From: Carallia brachiata
Lineage: Eukaryota > Streptophyta > Magnoliopsida > Malpighiales > Rhizophoraceae
NCBI GenBank assembly: GCA_021464245.1
Contig: JADCRB010000025.1
Location: 5,211,903-5,275,902, forward strand
Direction of reading: 5' to 3'
Length of the DNA stretch: 64,000 nucleotides
In this document: positions 60,431-64,000 of the stretch, piece by piece
Layout: every line of letters begins with the position of its first letter
Position numbering within the stretch: position 1 is the first letter of the stretch
Notes under the pieces: model-generated
Told to the model about the DNA's origin: nothing
Seen by the model: only the letters and a program-made list of their open reading frames with translations
Databases searched by the model: none
Position numbers and translations under genes: made by a program

Positions 60431-60638
60431 ATGGTCAAATAATTTTTTCTTACTATGTCCACATGTATTTTTTTTGTACAACTATAAATATTTTTTTGTG
60501 CAACCACATAAAAAAATGTATAACGAAAAAATAATAATATTTTTAAAATTATTTTTTATCGATTTAGTTACATAAAATATATTTTTAATTACATAAAAAA
60601 ATTTTATATAAAAATAATAAAAAAAATTATTTGACCAT
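60431..60638. mobile_element. Foldback MITE, GTGCAAC family, third copy
   Basis: The end ATGGTCAAATAATTTTTT is inverted at the right as ATGGTCAAATAATTTTTT. The unit is 208 bp, against 210 bp for 38599-38808. It keeps TTTTTTTGTACAACTATAAA and TTTTTTTGTGCAACCA. The 3' flank CATAAAC-TTTTCC is also shared with the copy at 38599, so the true unit may extend a little to the right. Confidence 0.72.
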
Positions 60639-61034
60639 AAACTTTTTCCATCGTGGGTGCCAACCAGCGGAAAGTTTTTGCGTGACAAAACCAATATGCA
60701 TCCTGGCGTCGCTTACGTCAAATTCGGATACAAAGGTTGGTCTTTTGCTGCGAATCGGTTGCGCTGCAATTTTTGTGCAATAAAAAAATTAGATTTACAT
60801 CATAATTACAATTATTTGTGAATTCTTTAATCTAACATAAAATCATTAACAAAAATTAAAAATAGTGAACTTTAATAGACACACAAACTGTGTGATGCCA
60901 CCTAACCAAGTTTTTTCCCTTCAAAATGTGAAATCTCAATTCTTAAATCATATGTACGTTAAAATTTGAAAGCATGAACCAACCAAATTAGTCGCCTAGG
61001 AGCGCAGCTCTTAAAGGGCAGGGCCCTTATATTA

Positions 61035-61525
61035 AGGGTAAAGTTACATATGAGCCGAGTTGAATACAAATTTATTAAATTCAAGTATCGACTTATTTAT
61101 TAAGTGAGTTTAAAAATAAAATTTGGTATTATTATCATTTAATAACAAGTTAAAATCAAGCTGAGTCTACAATTATCGAGTCAAGTTTTTAAACTTTTAA
61201 CGAACTATGTAATATAATTTTGTAATATTAATAAAATAATTAAAATTAACAAAATTTATTATTATACATAAAATAAAAGGACAACAAATGTTTGTTTAAA
61301 TAAACTAACTAATAAAAAATTAATATTTAATTTTAATAAATAAATATAAATATATGTAACATATAATTTTGAAAAATGAGTCTAAGTAATTATTTTTATA
61401 ATATAAAAAATGAGCTTTTTTAATATTATGTAAAAAAATTTTTAAACGAACTGTTTACGAGTTTAATTGAGTCGAGTCACTGATCTTTTAACGAACATAT
61501 CGATTCATTTACAGCCCTAATTAAG
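61035..61525. mobile_element. Possible old non-autonomous element (GAGCCGAG / ACAGCCCT ends)
   Basis: The left end (GGGTAAAGTTACATATGAGC) resembles the inverted right end (GGGCTGTAAATGAATCGATA). ATTAA occurs on both sides. The body contains degenerate GAGTCGAGTC-type words common in plant dispersed repeats. The assignment is tentative. Confidence 0.35.
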
Positions 61526-63468
61526 AGTATCATTAAACCATATAATTCATTTTATATAAGCAAATTTTAATGGGTTTCTACCAAATCAAGATTATTTTTG
61601 TTTGATTTGCAACACCCAAACTGCAAAACGGAATAATTCATACCGCAATTTACTAATAGTAGTTTAACTAATTTTTTTTCGCTCTCTTTAAGCAATTCTG
61701 AAATCGTTGAAACCATAATTAAAAATTTAATTTAACCACGGGATATACTTTAATGAACACCAAATTTTAATTTTTATAGTGAATTTGAAGTTTAAACTGA
61801 GAGAACTCACCTAAACTTGCCCCTTCTTTCAACTTATATATATATATATATGTTTGAAAGAAATCGGCACAAATTAACTCTTGCGCTCAGTACAGGCGAG
61901 CGCATAGTGTTTTGCTGTCTTTGTTGAGAGTGCATGGAATCGCAGAACAAGAGTGTCGGATAAGAACTGCGCTTTTAAATGGATGGAGTTTACTGAAATG
62001 ACCAAATTAGCCTCCGGAGATCTGTTCTCGTTTAAGAAAATGGTAAAATAACGAGGATAGACCTGGGTCATTTCCTTGTTTAACTATTAACATATTACAT
62101 GATTAAACAATGTGTGGTTAAGATAATGAAGAGGCTCGTTCAATAGAAAATATCACAAGTTAGAATTTCTATTAAATAAATTAAATGACAAAGGTTAAAT
62201 ATACGTTGATTTTATAAGCTCACGAACAAGCTAGTAATATATGTTGTATTTATGAGGTGTGCTCTTTTATAGTTCCAACTTACTTTTTTCGGTAATGGAA
62301 CGCAATTCTTCATCACATGTTTGTGGGTACTCATACTTATTCATCTTTTATCTTAAAAAATATTACAAATTTGAAAGCTTTATATATGGAATTTCCAGTT
62401 CCTATTAACTTAAGTGATTTGGAAAGCTAGAAGATTTTACTGGTTAACTTAATTTGTCCTTGGTTAATTATAAGATTTATTTTTGGTGTAAAAAGTAATT
62501 GATATAATTTAAATCTTTAAGTAATATAATCATGGTTCGATGTTGTCGATCGCCAAGGATACCAATTCCTTATTCATGGGTTTGCAAAAACAATGAAGCC
62601 AAAATGTGGTGTCTATGATATATCCCAAGATCTCATGTATTTATGTAATTGACGACAAAAAGAAAACTCTGTTAAAAATAATTTATACCGTTGATTAACA
62701 GTTCAAAAGAAATGACAAGCAAATGATAGATTTACTACTAGTAGGATTAGAATTTGCATGCAAGGAACCAACGAGGTTAGTCTGGTTGGATATAAGAGAT
62801 TTTTTTTTTTTTAAAAAAGAATATATTAAGAGTTAAACTTTCGCCTTTCAAATATTTTTTACAAAAATATGTGTTGTAGTTGGAATAATTTGCACTTTTT
62901 GAAGTGTCATTAGAAGTGCATCCTCCTTAATCTATAATATCTAATAAATAATCACTATTATTGTGTTAAAAAAAGGAAAAAAATTTGTAATTTTACTCTA
63001 ATAATTTCAAAATAGTTATAAAAAAAATATAAATTATTATATAATTGATTTTATGAAAGAATAAAAATAAAAAAATTGTCCAATAAAATTGGAAAAAATT
63101 ATATAACTATTTATTTTTATAAATTTTACTAACTCCAGTTACTTTTATTTTTCGTTTTTATAATTGTTCGATTGTGATATATATTAATAGATTATCAAAA
63201 AATTGAAAATTTAATATATTACAAAGTTTTTGTTAAAAAATATTGATATATTAATTTTTAATTAATATTTTAAAAAATAATTACCCGTAACAAATTTTTA
63301 TTTTATTATGTGAAAAATTTTTTTTTTATTAATAAAAATAATTTACATGCAAAGCAAGCTGCTCTTTTCTGACAACAATCCTAAGAAGGTGGCCCTATCA
63401 GCGAGGTTTATAGCATTACGTGTCCAATTACCGGTTGAGTTGAACCAACTGAGGTTTGCATTCTAGCT

Positions 63469-63682
63469 TGTGTTTGGACAGGGAGAAAATAAAGTGAAAG
63501 AAAATTGTGACAAGAAAATAGAAAAATAAGAAAAGAAGTTGTAAAAAAAAAAATTATGAAAAAATATATTATTTGAATAAATAAAAAAACATATGAGAAA
63601 AAAATGATGAGATAAAAAATAAATAGTAAATTTTCTTTACTCCACTTTCTTTTGTTCATTTTTTTCTGAAATCCAAACAGGC
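63469..63682. mobile_element. Tourist-like MITE candidate
   Basis: The left end TGTGTTTGGACAGGGAGAAA and the inverted right end GGCCTGTTTGGATTTCAGAA share the TGTTTGGA core. GGCCTGTTTGG is the usual Tourist end, and TTAA abuts it on the right. The interior is about 200 bp of A-rich sequence. The left target duplication is not clear. Confidence 0.55.
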
Positions 63683-64000
63683 CTTAATCTTTAACCAGAC
63701 AAGAAAAAATGAAAAAGAAAAATGGGCAATCCCCATGAAAATAACGAGTAAGCAAAGAGATCCATTTGACGGTTACGTCTCTTAAACGCTCCCTATTATC
63801 CCACAGCAATGCCTTTTTTTCTTTGGTAGGAAATGAAAAGTGTAGGACATATACTTTCCAATAAAAAATAAAAAATAAAAGTATAGGTAATATTCATACA
63901 TACAGGTCTCGTAGAAAATCATGTTACATCGGAGAAATATATATTAAAAATGTGAATTACGGGATATTTTGACAAAAATTTAAACGCATGATTTTAAAAA

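Larger units (their letters stand above)
59966..64000. other. Terminal spacer
   Basis: No gene supported. The left 150 bp belong to the SANT promoter. The rest is AT-rich with three repeat-like units (60431-60638, 61035-61525, 63469-63682). The open frames at 60482, 61874 and 63408 (all minus) lack family features; the first and last overlap repeats. Confidence 0.55.

Overview
The window is nuclear DNA of a flowering plant, most likely a woody core eudicot. The order is not determinable from sequence alone; Sapindales would fit my impression of the protein sequences, but that is weak. The evidence is GT-AG introns, plant-only protein families (HIPP, FPF1, SRC2, the VAMP72 group), a nuclear tRNA-Gly, very AT-rich spacers and many short foldback elements.

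Layout. 1-930: decayed 3' half of a LINE on the minus strand. 5187-7140 (+): POLTERGEIST-like PP2C phosphatase, 3 coding exons. 7635-8923 (-): heavy-metal-associated isoprenylated protein (HIPP), 3 exons, convergent with the phosphatase. 10943-12788 (-): small coiled-coil protein, 7 exons, no known function. 16421-18806 (+): R-SNARE VAMP724, 5 exons. 26545-26892 (-): FPF1-like protein. 31745-31815 (+): tRNA-Gly(CCC). 33107-33878 (-): NIP7 pseudogene carrying a foldback insertion. 35894-36676 and 43519-44353 (both -): two SRC2-type C2-domain genes, each broken in a different place. 47439-51358 (+): mitochondrial thiamine diphosphate carrier, 7 exons, with an in-frame TGA. 54634-57981 (-): SANT-domain nuclear protein with an EAR-like motif, 2 coding exons and an out-of-frame stretch in exon 1.

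These are unrelated housekeeping, signalling and regulatory genes in ordinary plant order, not a pathway cluster. Spacers hold short non-autonomous elements. Several are multi-copy within the window: the pair 1614-1910 / 42275-42545, the trio 38599-38808 / 40599-40785 / 60431-60638, and the pair 38045-38193 / 43320-43471. A 524-bp hAT-like element at 14679-15202 has an 8-bp target duplication and is packed with ACCGGT motifs.

Most notable: (1) the 147-residue coiled-coil protein has three successive phase-0 exons of exactly 54 nt and a fourth of 72 nt, whose 18-residue segments align as one repeat; (2) the two SRC2 copies have complementary lesions, one losing its tail, the other having one extra base in the C2 domain; (3) two otherwise conserved genes (carrier, SANT protein) carry reading-frame breaks that could be real alleles or base-level errors. 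I did not see a convincing new multi-gene system.
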